Positions 22,262 through 29,432 of a stretch of 31,027 nucleotides of DNA are shown here, piece after piece. The position numbers and the translations under genes were made by a program. Within the stretch, counting starts at the first letter, position 1, and each line of letters opens with the position of its first letter. The stretch lies in assembly GCA_034435435.1 (NCBI GenBank), contig DAOTXN010000092.1, positions 1 through 31,027 of the forward strand. Direction: 5' to 3'. Source of the DNA: DAOTXN01 sp034435435 (GTDB taxonomy: Bacteria > Chloroflexota > Anaerolineae > S140-20). The notes beneath the pieces are model-generated. The model searched no databases and was not told where the DNA came from. It was given only the letters and a program-made list of their open reading frames with translations.

Positions 22262-22717
22262 CTATGCTGACGGCGTCACAGGCGCCCTCTCGCTGAAAAC
22301 CAGGTCAGTAATAGGCAAAGCCAGTAGCTCCAGTCTTGACAGGTCAATGGATGTGCTAGCATCTTCAATTTCAATACCGACAACCTGGTTGCGTTCATTG
22401 TAGTCAAGCACAATACCAGGTGCAACTTCTTCGGATTCGGCGCTTGCCTCGCCGATAAGCTTGATATAAAGCATATCTGTATCAGGATAGTAGTGAAATC
22501 TCATCTTCTCGTCTCCCTCCCAAGGTCTAAAGCCGCGATCCAGAAAAGCATTATGTACTGTTTCCCCATCAGGCTCGGTGACCACTCGCAAGTACTTACC
22601 GAGTTCCGCAACCAACGCCCAGTAACAAATACGTCCATTGGATTGCACTTCCGCGCGAATGGGATTCTGAAGAACGAATTCAATCCATTCTGCTTTGAGA
22701 TACGGACGACGAGCCAT
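22262..22717 (-). CDS. fused toxin-like domain and DUF2283 protein
   Basis: A 151-residue continuous frame with two parts. Residues 1-71 (WIEFVLQNPIRAEVQSNGRI, then GKYLRVVTEPDGETVHNAFLD) resemble the DUF4258/BrnT-like small toxins. Residues 72-151, from an internal ATG at 22504, form a DUF2283 domain (FHYYPDTDMLYIKL, PGIVLDYNERNQVVGIEIEDAS), usually a separate downstream gene and presumed antitoxin. A ribosome-binding-like GGGAGGGAGACGAGAAG lies right before the internal ATG, so the second half may also be made alone. The pair therefore looks like a two-gene module fused by loss of a stop codon. It has its own strong promoter at 22786-22813. Confidence 0.72.
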   Translation of the reverse strand: MARRPYLKAEWIEFVLQNPIRAEVQSNGRICYWALVAELGKYLRVVTEPDGETVHNAFLDRGFRPWEGDEKMRFHYYPDTDMLYIKLIGEASAESEEVAPGIVLDYNERNQVVGIEIEDASTSIDLSRLELLALPITDLVFSERAPVTPSA

Positions 22718-22785
22718 GACGCTGGCGGTGAAATAGTTTCGTTTTCATTTATCATGCCTCAACTCAAAGCCGCGGTATGGTCAAA

Positions 22786-22813
22786 AGTATAGTGTGAAAT
22801 CCCCTTTTGTCAA
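22786..22813 (-). promoter_or_regulatory. promoter of the DUF2283 fusion gene
   Basis: Minus strand TTGACA (22813-22808), a 16-base spacer, and TATACT (22791-22786), 68 bases upstream of the start. It separates this gene from the C45-creatininase transcript. Confidence 0.65.
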
Positions 22814-22820
22814 TCAAGCA

Positions 22821-22887
22821 CAGCAACGCAGGGGCGCAGAGGTCTCTGGCATTTCCTCTGCGCGCTCTACGTCTCAGCGGTGAGACC
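22821..22887. repeat. CGCAGAGG / CCTCTGCG dispersed repeat
   Basis: GCGCAGAGG (22834-22842) and CCTCTGCGC (22855-22863) are perfect complements, and the following CTCTACGTCTCAGCGGTGAGA is a diverged form of the common GACGCAGAGG intergenic repeat. It lies just past the end of the C45 gene and could end that transcript. Confidence 0.5.
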
Positions 22888-22896
22888 AAGATTCAC

Positions 22897-23961
22897 TCAC
22901 AACCGATATGCCACGTACTCGCTCTCGCAGGGCGGACCCGGCGCGGCCCACAGCACGCGGTCGGTCAGGTCCATGATGAGCGAAACCAGCGTCAGCTCCC
23001 GGTCGTGGGGCGGGTCAGCCGGGTCTTCGTGGCTGCAGATCGAATTCGGAAAGTTCACGTGGTCTCGCAGCAAGCTCTTGAGGCTGTCCACGCTCGCGTG
23101 TCCCAACTGCGCCTGCAACAGCCGCCGGGCGCGGTTGAGCCGCACATTTGACCCGGCATACGTACCTGGCTCTTCCAACGCCTGCATTTTGGGTGAGAGA
23201 TAATGGTTGGTGTGGGCCAGCCAACCCGGCGCGCCGTACATGATGTCGTGAGTCGTAGCCGAGGTTTCGATGCTATATAATTCGCCGTTGGCGTCGCCCA
23301 GGATATAACTGTAACCGCCGCCTCTCAGCTTGGGCACACACGCCCGGATGGCCTCGCCAATCGTGTGGGCGCTCAATACCGAGCGCGAAGAGAGCACGCG
23401 CGGCACACCCACCCGCACGTCGGTCGGGTAGACCGAGTCAATGGCCACGCCGATGCCCTCGGCGTTCATGCCGATGTTGACCAGGAGCGCCCCATAAGTC
23501 ATGCCGACGAAGGCCGGTCCATCGTCCGGTTCGGCCCGCACCAGGTAGACGTGGTCACGGTCGCCGCTGTGCCAATCTTCGTTGTGGGCAATGAACACGT
23601 GTCCGTCGGCCGTTAGGTCGTCGCGCACAGCCACGCAGGTGCAACCCCACACCTGCTGCCGGCTTTCGATAAGACCCTCGTAACAGTTGAGCGTCCACAC
23701 CTCTTCAAACGAGACATCCGCGCCCTCGGCAATGCCGCGCAGTTCTTCGACGAATTGCGGCAGAGCCTCTTCGCCGTAGGGCAGAAACTTGCGCGCCTCG
23801 CGCAGCCCCTCTCGCCACGACATCTTGGTCACGGGCGGCAAGATACGCCGGTATAGCTCTAACATGCTCAGGATTTGAGATCGCGCCCCCTCGCCCTGTT
23901 GTTGGCCCCGTTGGCGAGGATCTCCTTTCACTTTAATAAACGGAAGCGTTCTCTGGTCCAT
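22897..23961 (-). CDS. C45-family autoproteolytic acyltransferase/hydrolase (copy 1)
   Basis: A 354-residue Ntn-hydrolase of the C45 family, named after penicillin acyl-CoA:6-APA acyltransferase. The precursor self-cleaves before a Cys that becomes the N-terminal nucleophile; here WGCTCVAV gives Gly106-Cys107. Other family blocks are the N-terminal KGDPRQRGQQQGEGAR (12-27), GIAEGADVSFEEVW (77-90), FIAHNEDW, YILGDANGELYSIE, LAHTNHYLSP, and the late RDHVNFPNSIC. Bacterial members mostly act as amide hydrolases or N-acyltransferases of unknown substrate. It follows the creatininase-like gene by 13 bases. A paralogue is at 26496-27563, in the divergent operon. Confidence 0.9.
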   Translation of the reverse strand: MDQRTLPFIKVKGDPRQRGQQQGEGARSQILSMLELYRRILPPVTKMSWREGLREARKFLPYGEEALPQFVEELRGIAEGADVSFEEVWTLNCYEGLIESRQQVWGCTCVAVRDDLTADGHVFIAHNEDWHSGDRDHVYLVRAEPDDGPAFVGMTYGALLVNIGMNAEGIGVAIDSVYPTDVRVGVPRVLSSRSVLSAHTIGEAIRACVPKLRGGGYSYILGDANGELYSIETSATTHDIMYGAPGWLAHTNHYLSPKMQALEEPGTYAGSNVRLNRARRLLQAQLGHASVDSLKSLLRDHVNFPNSICSHEDPADPPHDRELTLVSLIMDLTDRVLWAAPGPPCESEYVAYRL

Positions 23962-23974
23962 TGTCCTTCGTCAT

Positions 23975-24793
23975 TCATCCTTCGTCGTGCAAATCCCGAC
24001 GCGGACGCACCGGGATCGTCCGAAACGCCCGCACGAACCGGACCATATTCTCCACCGTCGTCTCGAACAGCGCCCGTCCAAACTCGGCCGTCGCCACGGT
24101 GGGATCGCCGCACACACCGCTCTCGCTCATACGCGACCACCAATCCTGCCACGCCAGGATGCTCGGTTCGGGGTGGTCCCAGTTGAAATATTCGATCTTG
24201 AGCTGGCCCTCCTCGCGCACGGCCCGGTCCATCTGCACCAGCTCGGGGCGCAGGTGCAACATCATAGCCGTCTCGTACTCGCCGGCGTGGGCCACGCCGC
24301 CAGGGGCCGAGCAACGCAACTGCGAGAGCGTCAGCTCGGCCAATGTGGGGTCGATGGCCGCGTTGGGGCTCATGGCCCCACAAATCACGCCGGTTTCCAG
24401 CACCACTCGCCGGGCGGCCAGGTCAGCCACGGCGGCGTTTGATCCGTGACCGTTTACGATGAGGATGTGCGTCAGGCCGTGCCGCGCCACGCTGATGCCC
24501 ACGTCCGAGACGTATTTGAGCAGCGTCTGCATGTCCACCGTGACCGTGCCAGGAAAATCCATGTGATGTTCGTCCAACCCATAGGCCACCGTGGGCATGA
24601 CCATTGCCTCCCCTTTCATGCGCCGCGCCACCTCTGTACAGATGGCTTCCACGATGACATTGTCTGTATTGATGGGCAAATGGGGACCGTGATCTTCTAC
24701 TGTGCCAAAAGGCAACAGCACGGCCGGCTGTCGGGCAATGGCCGCGCGCATCTCAGGCCAGGTCAGCTCGTCGTAGCGAAACTTTTCATTCAT
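23975..24793 (-). CDS. creatininase-family amidohydrolase
   Basis: A 272-residue metal-dependent amidohydrolase of the creatininase family. Metal-binding motifs: PFGTVEDHGPHLPINTD (28-44, with Glu33, His35 and Asp44), VNGHGSN (113-119) and HAGEYET (169-175). Family members hydrolyse cyclic amides (creatinine), act on formamidopyrimidines in flavin synthesis, or cleave peptides (MftE), so the substrate is open. The ATG at 24793 was chosen over a longer form because it has GGAG upstream and matches the family start. The C-terminus (RRDLHDEG) is encoded by GACGAAG-type repeats. It heads the leftward operon, with a divergent promoter shared with mttB-like genes. Confidence 0.9.
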   Translation of the reverse strand: MNEKFRYDELTWPEMRAAIARQPAVLLPFGTVEDHGPHLPINTDNVIVEAICTEVARRMKGEAMVMPTVAYGLDEHHMDFPGTVTVDMQTLLKYVSDVGISVARHGLTHILIVNGHGSNAAVADLAARRVVLETGVICGAMSPNAAIDPTLAELTLSQLRCSAPGGVAHAGEYETAMMLHLRPELVQMDRAVREEGQLKIEYFNWDHPEPSILAWQDWWSRMSESGVCGDPTVATAEFGRALFETTVENMVRFVRAFRTIPVRPRRDLHDEG

Positions 24794-24857
24794 AGAGCTA
24801 CTCCGCTTGCGGCGGACCGCAGTCCGCGTTCGTTTTGTGTCTCGGCGCACAACGCCT

Positions 24858-24886
24858 ATTCTATGCCGATATTCGCTTGTTGGCAA
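24858..24886 (-). promoter_or_regulatory. leftward promoter of the creatininase-C45 operon
   Basis: Minus strand TTGCCA (24886-24881), 17 bases, TAGAAT (24863-24858), 65 bases before the start codon. Its -35 lies 22 bases from the -35 of the rightward promoter, a layout suited to joint regulation. Confidence 0.65.
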
Positions 24887-24907
24887 GATATTTTTTCGCG
24901 TCAATCC

Positions 24908-24936
24908 TTGACTTTTGGTTCGAGGTGCGTTATCCT
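24908..24936 (+). promoter_or_regulatory. rightward promoter of the MttB-C45-MttB operon
   Basis: TTGACT (24908-24913), 17 bases, TATCCT (24931-24936). The transcript would have a leader of about 135 bases containing the palindromic element at 24959-25013. Confidence 0.62.
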
Positions 24937-24958
24937 ACTCGCGTCGTATCTCAATATG

Positions 24959-25013
24959 GTAGGGCGCGTTTCCATACGCGCCGTTCCGATGGCGGGTAAG
25001 AAACCCGCCCTAC
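24959..25013. repeat. dispersed palindromic element, copy 2, in the mttB-like operon leader
   Basis: Outer arms GTAGGGCGCGTTTC (24959-24972) and GAAACCCGCCCTAC (25000-25013) match at 13 of 14 positions. Inside are two alternative hairpins: GGCGCGT-TTCCAT-ACGCGCC (24963-24982) and GGCGGGT-AAGAA-ACCCGCC (24991-25009). It shares GGCGGGTAAGAAACCC with copy 1 at 11773-11788. It sits between promoter and start codon, so it would be transcribed as structured leader RNA. Confidence 0.7.
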
Positions 25014-25077
25014 AGGTTTGCGCCCCGGAATATTGAGATGACCTCGCGTCCTCAGATTGACGCGGAGGAAAAGAGAA

Positions 25078-26496
25078 ATGGTTCACCTCACCGTTCTCGC
25101 CGACGAGCAGATCGAGTCCATCCACCACGCGACGTTACGTATCCTCAGCCAGGTTGGCGTCGCGCTGACCCATCCCGCGGCCCGCGAAATCTTGACCGGG
25201 GCCGGGGCCACGCTGCGCGGCGAGCGCGTGTGGCTGCCGCCCGACCTGGTCGAGCGCGAGGCAGCTCGCTGCCCGCGCCAGGTCACGCTGCGAGGGCGCG
25301 GGGATGCGACCAAAGTGTTGGGCGACGGCAAACTCTACTGGCACAACCTGGGCGGCGCCCGCGACGTGTACGACCCGCGCACGGGTCAGCGCCGTCCCGC
25401 CACGCTCCAAGACGTGCGCGACAGCACCCGCCTGCTCGACGCGCTGAATGGAGCGACCACCATCGTGCCCTTTTTCACGCCGCAGGACGTGCCCGGTCCG
25501 CTGATGTCGCTGGCGATGTACCGGCATGCGCTGCCCCACACCACCAAGCCGCTGCAAGGACCGGGCGCTCAAACCGCCGCCGAGGTGCGCTACGCGGCGC
25601 GCATGGCCGCCGTGATCGGTCCCCCGCCGCAAGTGCTCAGTATGGCCGTCTCGCCCATCAGTCCACTCACCTTTCCAGACGACATCGTAGCGGCCATGTT
25701 AGAGGCCGCCCGCTTGGAGTTGCCCTTTGCGCCGCTGCCCTGCCCCACCGCCGGGATGACCGCTCCGTTATCGCTGGCCGGGGCGCTGGCCCAGCAAAAC
25801 GCCGAGGTGCTGGCCGCAATTGTCCTGGTGCAGTTGGCGCGCCCGGGTTTGCCGGTGGTCTATTGCGGGCGACTGGCCATGATGGAACCGCGCGCCGCCG
25901 TCATCCCGTGGAGCGGCGTCGAGCTGGGATTGGCCTCGGCGGCGACCGTGCAACTGGCCCATCGCTACGGGTTGCCGGTCAATGTATACGGCCTGTCCAC
26001 CAACGCCCACACGCTAGACATTCAGAGCGGCTACGAGCGGGCGCTCAACGCCGTCATCCCGGCGCTGGCCGGCGCGGACGAGCTATCGGGCATCGGCGAG
26101 ATGGAAGCCGGGGTGATGGGGTCTTATGCGCAGATGGTGTGCGACGACGAGATCGCGGCCAGCGTGCGCCGCGCCGTGCGCGGCTTTGAAACCGACGAAC
26201 AAGCCCTGGCCGTCGAGCTTATCGCGGCGGTGATGGACGGCTCGCGCAGCTTTTTCGACCAGCGGCATACCGTGCGTTATCTGCGGGCCGGAGAGCTACT
26301 CGCCACACGCCTGGCCGAGCGGCAAGGTTGGGCAGAGTGGGACGCCGCCGGGCGCACAGACATGGCCGGGCGGGCGCAAGCCGAGGCCGAGCGCCTCCTG
26401 GCCGAGCACCACCCGCCGCCGCTGAGCGATGAGCAAGAGCGCGAGCTGGATGAAATCTGGCGGGCCGCCGTCCAAGAGTTGGAAAAGGAAAGATAA
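25078..26496 (+). CDS. MttB-superfamily methyltransferase, non-pyrrolysine (copy 1)
   Basis: A 472-residue trimethylamine-methyltransferase-family protein. It opens with the family helix LADEQIESIHHATLRILSQV, then GATLRGERVWLPPDLVEREA and the TIM-barrel body (PLSLAGALAQQNAEVLAAIV, YGLPVNVYGLSTNAH, ALAGADELSGIGEMEAGVMG). MttB proper uses pyrrolysine, read from an in-frame TAG; no such codon interrupts this gene, so it belongs with the non-Pyl members such as glycine betaine methyltransferase MtgB, which pass methyl groups to a corrinoid protein. No corrinoid protein gene is nearby, so the acceptor is unknown. The ATG at 25078 has GGAGGAAAAGAGA upstream. Its stop overlaps the C45 start by one base. 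Confidence 0.87.
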   Translation: MVHLTVLADEQIESIHHATLRILSQVGVALTHPAAREILTGAGATLRGERVWLPPDLVEREAARCPRQVTLRGRGDATKVLGDGKLYWHNLGGARDVYDPRTGQRRPATLQDVRDSTRLLDALNGATTIVPFFTPQDVPGPLMSLAMYRHALPHTTKPLQGPGAQTAAEVRYAARMAAVIGPPPQVLSMAVSPISPLTFPDDIVAAMLEAARLELPFAPLPCPTAGMTAPLSLAGALAQQNAEVLAAIVLVQLARPGLPVVYCGRLAMMEPRAAVIPWSGVELGLASAATVQLAHRYGLPVNVYGLSTNAHTLDIQSGYERALNAVIPALAGADELSGIGEMEAGVMGSYAQMVCDDEIAASVRRAVRGFETDEQALAVELIAAVMDGSRSFFDQRHTVRYLRAGELLATRLAERQGWAEWDAAGRTDMAGRAQAEAERLLAEHHPPPLSDEQERELDEIWRAAVQELEKER

Positions 26497-27563
26497 TGAC
26501 AACACAACCAATTCCGGTGATTGAGGTGCGTGGGACGCACCGGGAGGTGGGCCGGCAGATCGGCGAGGCCATGCGCGGACCGATCCAGGCCACGCTGGAA
26601 AAACTGCGCGAGTGGCTCCCGCCCGGCGTAACGTGGGAGGCCATGCTGCACAAAGGTTACTTGTGCCTGACCCACAGCCGCGCCGTCTATCCGCAGTACG
26701 TCGCGGAGCTAGAGGGCGTGGCCGAGGGGGCCAGTGTGCCTTTCGAGCACTCTTTTTTGGTCACCTGCGAAGAGTTGTGGGGCAGAGAGGCCTGGAAAGG
26801 CTGCACCGATTTTGCAGCGCGTGGCCGGGCCACGACCGACGGTTCTACCCTATTGGCCCACACCAACGACCTCGGTCCCGAGGCCGAGGAGCACCTGGTC
26901 ATCTTGAAAGTGCAGGCGGGCGACGAGCCGGAATTTCTGGGCGTGTCGCCCGGCGGCCTGGGCTACAGCGCCGGGTTCAACGCCGCCGGGATCAGCCTGA
27001 CCGGCAACGAAGTCAGCAGCAATGACATCCGACCCGGCGTGCCGCGTATGCTCATGGTGCGGGCTATTTTGGCGGCGAGACGGCTGGAAGAGGCAATGGA
27101 CGCCTGCCTGTTGCCGGGGCGGGCCTCCAACTATAACAACATCATCGCCGACGCCCACGGCGAAGTGTACAGCATGGAGGGGGCTGCTACCGACTGCGAG
27201 CCGATTTATATCGAGGGAGATATTCTAGCCCACGCCAACCATTACGTCAGCGGGCCGATGCGTCGCTTTGAGCTTGACCCCGCCGATAACAGCGGATCAA
27301 TCATCCGCCACAACCGCGCCATGCGCCTGCTGCGCGAGAATTACGGACGGTTGTCGCCTGAGCTGTTTCGCACGCTGCTGGCCGACCACGCCAACTATCC
27401 GGCCTCTATTTGCAAGCACGGCGTCACGACCGTGACCGTGTTTAGCATGATCGTCAATCTGAACGAATTGCGGGCCTGGATCGGGCGCGGGCGACCATGC
27501 CAGACCACTTTTGTGGGGCATACCCTCGATCCCTGGACGCCGCCGAAGGATTGGATTAAATGA
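26496..27563 (+). CDS. C45-family autoproteolytic acyltransferase/hydrolase (copy 2)
   Basis: A 355-residue paralogue of the protein at 22897-23961. It has VRGTHREVGRQIGEAMRG (11-28), EGVAEGASVPFEHSF, the cleavage site KGCTDFAARG (nucleophile Cys103), LAHTNDLGPEAEEHLVILKV, NNIIADAHGEVYSMEG and ILAHANHYVSGPM. The two copies match through the whole length but differ clearly, suggesting different acyl or amine substrates. It is sandwiched between two MttB-family genes by overlaps of one and four bases, so the three products are made in step. It probably releases an amine or acyl part of a substrate used by the MttB proteins; this is inference from context. Confidence 0.9.
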   Translation: MTTQPIPVIEVRGTHREVGRQIGEAMRGPIQATLEKLREWLPPGVTWEAMLHKGYLCLTHSRAVYPQYVAELEGVAEGASVPFEHSFLVTCEELWGREAWKGCTDFAARGRATTDGSTLLAHTNDLGPEAEEHLVILKVQAGDEPEFLGVSPGGLGYSAGFNAAGISLTGNEVSSNDIRPGVPRMLMVRAILAARRLEEAMDACLLPGRASNYNNIIADAHGEVYSMEGAATDCEPIYIEGDILAHANHYVSGPMRRFELDPADNSGSIIRHNRAMRLLRENYGRLSPELFRTLLADHANYPASICKHGVTTVTVFSMIVNLNELRAWIGRGRPCQTTFVGHTLDPWTPPKDWIK

Positions 27564-29053
27564 ACAAAACCTCTGCACAGCGCCGGCGGCGACGCGCTGA
27601 AAGGCAACCCGCCGCCGCCGCCCTGCCAGACCTCGGGTCTGTCATCCGGCCGCACATTGATGTGCTGACCGAAGAACAAGTCCAGCGCATCCACGCGGCG
27701 GCGCTGGAAATCCTGTGGACTGTCGGCGTGCGGGTGGATTCGGCCCGGGCGCGGCAGATTTTTGCGCAGGCCGCCGGCGTGTCCGTCGCGGGCGAGCGAG
27801 TGCGCCTCTCGGCCGGGCTGGTCGAGCAGGCGTTGGCGACCGTCCCGCCGGTGGTGGAGGTGTTTGACCGGCGCGGGGAGCGCGTCTTTCGTCTGGGCGA
27901 CGATCAGGCCCGCTTTGGCATCGGGGTGACGGCGCTCTTTTATCAAGACCCGCTGACCGACGCGGTGACGCCCTTTTCCCGCCAAGATATGGCCGCCATG
28001 TCGCGCCTGGGGCAGGCGCTGGATAGCTTTGATCTCATTTCGACGCCCGGTATCATGCGCGACGTGCCCGAGACAGTGCTGGATATGGTCTCGGCGCTCG
28101 AGATGACGGCCAATAGCACCAAGCCGCTCTCGCTGCTCATTTCAGACGAGCACGCCTTTCCCGACGTGGTAGACCTGTTAGAGCATCTGCACGGCGACCT
28201 GTCCAGCAAGCCGTTCATCCTCCCCTATTTCAACCCGGTCACGCCGCTGGTGATGAACGAGGGCACCACCGACAAGATGCTGGTCGCTATCGAGCGCGGG
28301 CTACCCTTTATGTATTCCAATTACGGCATGGTGGGCGCGACGACGCCCATCACCCCCGCTGCGACGCTGGTCTTGCTCAACGCCGAGCTGCTGGCCGGGC
28401 TGGTATTCAGCCAACTGGTCAAGCCAGGCGCGCCGATCATTCTGGGCAGCCTGCCGGCCTATTTCGACATGCAGGGCATGGGCACGTTTTACGACGCACA
28501 CAGTTACATCATGAACCTGGCCTGCGCGGAAATGATGCGGTATTACCGCGTCCCTCACTGCGGCACGTCGGGCAGCGGCATGGGCTGGGGGGGGGACCTC
28601 ATCGCCGCCGGGCACCAGTGGGCCAACCATTTGACCAGTTGCCTGGGCAAGATCGGCCTGGCGCCGTTCGTGGGAGACAATCTGGACTCCAAAGCCTTCT
28701 CACCGGCAGTGATTGTCCTGGCGAACGAGGTCATCGCGCAGGCGCGCCGGCTGGCGCGGGGTTTTGCGTTCGACGTGGACAGCCTGGTGCTGGACGAGAT
28801 CGCGGCGGTCGGTCCGGGGGAGAACTTTTTGACCGTGCCCTCGACGCTGGCTCAATTTCGGGAGGCCTATTTCAGGAGCGGCATCTGGCCCAACCACACA
28901 CTGGAAACGTGGCAAGGCGCGGGCTGTCCTCACGCCGACGTGTTGTTGCGCCAATACACGCGGGATTTGCTCGACCGTGTGACGCCGCCGGACGATCGCG
29001 ACGAGCTTGTCGCGCGCGGTGAGATATTTATCCGGCAGCGGGGAAATCTGTAG
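27560..29053 (+). CDS. MttB-superfamily methyltransferase, non-pyrrolysine (copy 2)
   Basis: A 497-residue paralogue with a basic N-terminal extension (RRRRRAERQ). It has LTEEQVQRIHAAALEILWTV, GERVRLSAGLVEQAL, GIGVTALFYQDPLTDAVTPF, YSNYGMVGATTPITPAATLV, CGTSGSGMGWGGDL and a late WPNHTLETWQGAGCPHADVLL. Barrel motifs around NYGMVG and the Gly-rich GTSGSGMGWGG are stronger family matches than in copy 1. No TAG codon interrupts it. The ATG overlaps the C45 stop (ATGA). A hairpin 13 bases past the stop may end the operon. The substrate may be a betaine-like quaternary amine; this is unproven. Confidence 0.88.
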   Translation: MNKTSAQRRRRRAERQPAAAALPDLGSVIRPHIDVLTEEQVQRIHAAALEILWTVGVRVDSARARQIFAQAAGVSVAGERVRLSAGLVEQALATVPPVVEVFDRRGERVFRLGDDQARFGIGVTALFYQDPLTDAVTPFSRQDMAAMSRLGQALDSFDLISTPGIMRDVPETVLDMVSALEMTANSTKPLSLLISDEHAFPDVVDLLEHLHGDLSSKPFILPYFNPVTPLVMNEGTTDKMLVAIERGLPFMYSNYGMVGATTPITPAATLVLLNAELLAGLVFSQLVKPGAPIILGSLPAYFDMQGMGTFYDAHSYIMNLACAEMMRYYRVPHCGTSGSGMGWGGDLIAAGHQWANHLTSCLGKIGLAPFVGDNLDSKAFSPAVIVLANEVIAQARRLARGFAFDVDSLVLDEIAAVGPGENFLTVPSTLAQFREAYFRSGIWPNHTLETWQGAGCPHADVLLRQYTRDLLDRVTPPDDRDELVARGEIFIRQRGNL

Positions 29054-29065
29054 AAACCTTCCCGG

Positions 29066-29094
29066 AAGCCCAAAGCTTCCGAGAAGCTGGGCTT
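29066..29094 (+). terminator. hairpin after the MttB-C45-MttB operon
   Basis: AAGCCCAAAGCTT (29066-29078) can pair with AAGCTGGGCTT (29084-29094) with a 5-base loop and one small bulge. No T-run follows. It directly abuts the -35 of the tRNA promoter, so it would keep operon transcription out of the tRNA gene. Confidence 0.4.
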
Positions 29095-29121
29095 GCCCGA
29101 TTCGACCGTTGATGTTATAAT
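29093..29121 (+). promoter_or_regulatory. promoter of the tRNA-Val gene
   Basis: TTGCCC (29093-29098), exactly 17 bases, TATAAT (29116-29121), ending 11 bases before the tRNA. Confidence 0.7.
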
Positions 29122-29132
29122 ATATGCTAGTT

Positions 29133-29206
<74 letters not shown>

Positions 29207-29259
29207 CTTGTGTTGCCAGGTTCTCCGGCAGCACATCTCGGTACATCCCCAGGTTCGCA

Positions 29260-29432
29260 TCAACACTCCAAAACAGCCTTGACGCGCCCGCCCTCGCGCC
29301 GGCTCATCTCTTCGAGGGCCGTCTGGGCCTGTTCAGCGCCAGCGCCAACCGGCTGGCGTCGCCGTGAGGGGTCAGTTTCTTGCCGGTAGCGGCCAGGCTT
29401 GAGGCGACCCATGCCTTTTCAAAATCAGACAT
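29260..29432 (-). pseudogene. C-terminal remnant of a zinc-dependent alcohol dehydrogenase
   Basis: Reading leftwards from the ATG at 29432, SDFEKAWVASSLAATGKKLT resembles the late helix of medium-chain zinc dehydrogenases (threonine/sorbitol dehydrogenase-like). The family pattern then continues in another frame as EQAQTALEEMSRREGGRVKA ending VLEC and stop 29260-29262. One frameshift near 29340 separates them, and the catalytic and nucleotide-binding domains are missing. It accounts for the 218-base gap between the tRNA and the aminotransferase gene. Confidence 0.6.

Noticed and set aside
25078..29053. Pyrrolysine-containing MttB genes
   Set aside because: Neither gene contains an in-frame TAG, so both are non-pyrrolysine members; no pylT or pylS-like genes are visible.
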